This document shows, piece by piece, positions 53,838 to 53,850 of a stretch of 53,850 nucleotides of DNA (positions within the stretch are counted from its first letter, which is position 1; every line of letters begins with the position of its first letter). The stretch comes from Oceanicola granulosus HTCC2516. GTDB taxonomy: Bacteria; Pseudomonadota; Alphaproteobacteria; Rhodobacterales; Rhodobacteraceae. The notes under the pieces were generated by a model. The model searched no databases. It worked only from the letters and a program-made list of their open reading frames with translations, and was not told where the DNA came from. Location of the stretch: the NCBI RefSeq assembly GCF_000153305.1, contig NZ_CH724107.1, positions 1,960,853 to 2,014,702 of the forward strand, in the 5' to 3' direction. The translations under genes were made by a program, and so were the position numbers.

Positions 53838-53850
53838 GGTGCGAGCGGGC

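Overview
The window looks like chromosomal DNA from a very GC-rich alphaproteobacterium of the order Rhodobacterales (Rhodobacteraceae/Roseobacteraceae type). The evidence is a CcrM-type GANTC methyltransferase next to rnhB, the DUF721, DUF4170 and DUF2794 families typical of Alphaproteobacteria, a small 4.5S-type SRP RNA, a serC-serA operon, and dispersed palindromic repeats of the kind found in Rhodobacterales. The genus cannot be fixed from sequence alone. Genes are dense, often with ATGA or GTGA overlaps. I see no phage, insertion sequence or CRISPR array.

Layout. 1-9.4 kb: end of leuC (with an apparent frameshift near the edge), leuD, a membrane protein, a secreted phosphatase-fold protein, a GH3 beta-glucosidase, then a small unusual locus (a membrane-tethered winged-helix protein, a small secreted protein and a divergent secreted protein), then rnhB and ccrM. 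9.5-17.7 kb: alkB and mutY, DUF721 and a DsbA-family protein, lipid A/KDO genes (lpxK, a waaA-like gene, DUF4170), and an acyltransferase with an SGNH domain. 17.7-29.6 kb: tRNA-Arg(CCU), a LacI-type regulator, a small lipoprotein, manganese catalase, and a tight same-strand run with hexuronate catabolism (kdgK-uxaA-uxaC-uxuB) followed by aroQ, a nitroreductase-family gene, matB and a DUF5872 gene. 29.7-35.4 kb: asd, then all three serine-pathway genes (serC-serA operon and divergent serB) and a TetR regulator. 35.4-45 kb: NYN-domain protein, class III alcohol dehydrogenase, I78-like lipoprotein, DUF2794, NlpC/P60 and leucyl aminopeptidase, carbonic anhydrase, metallophosphatase, VOC protein and a DEAD-box helicase. 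45-53.8 kb: PRC-barrel protein, DUF998 protein, tRNA 2-selenouridine synthase, SRPBCC protein, nudC, a cytoplasmic CpdB-like nucleotidase, SRP RNA, a divergent pair resembling the two halves of MnmC, and an EamA transporter.

Most genes are housekeeping. The points most worth following are: (i) the membrane-tethered winged-helix regulator with its overlapping secreted partner and divergent secreted neighbour; (ii) two exact matches to the alphaproteobacterial general-stress (EcfG) promoter, in front of manganese catalase and the DUF5872 gene; (iii) three GANTC sites in the leader of the GANTC methyltransferase; (iv) a probable serC-motif leader RNA; (v) the split, divergent MnmC-like pair; and (vi) two families of dispersed hairpin repeats, one copy lying inside the serC-serA operon.
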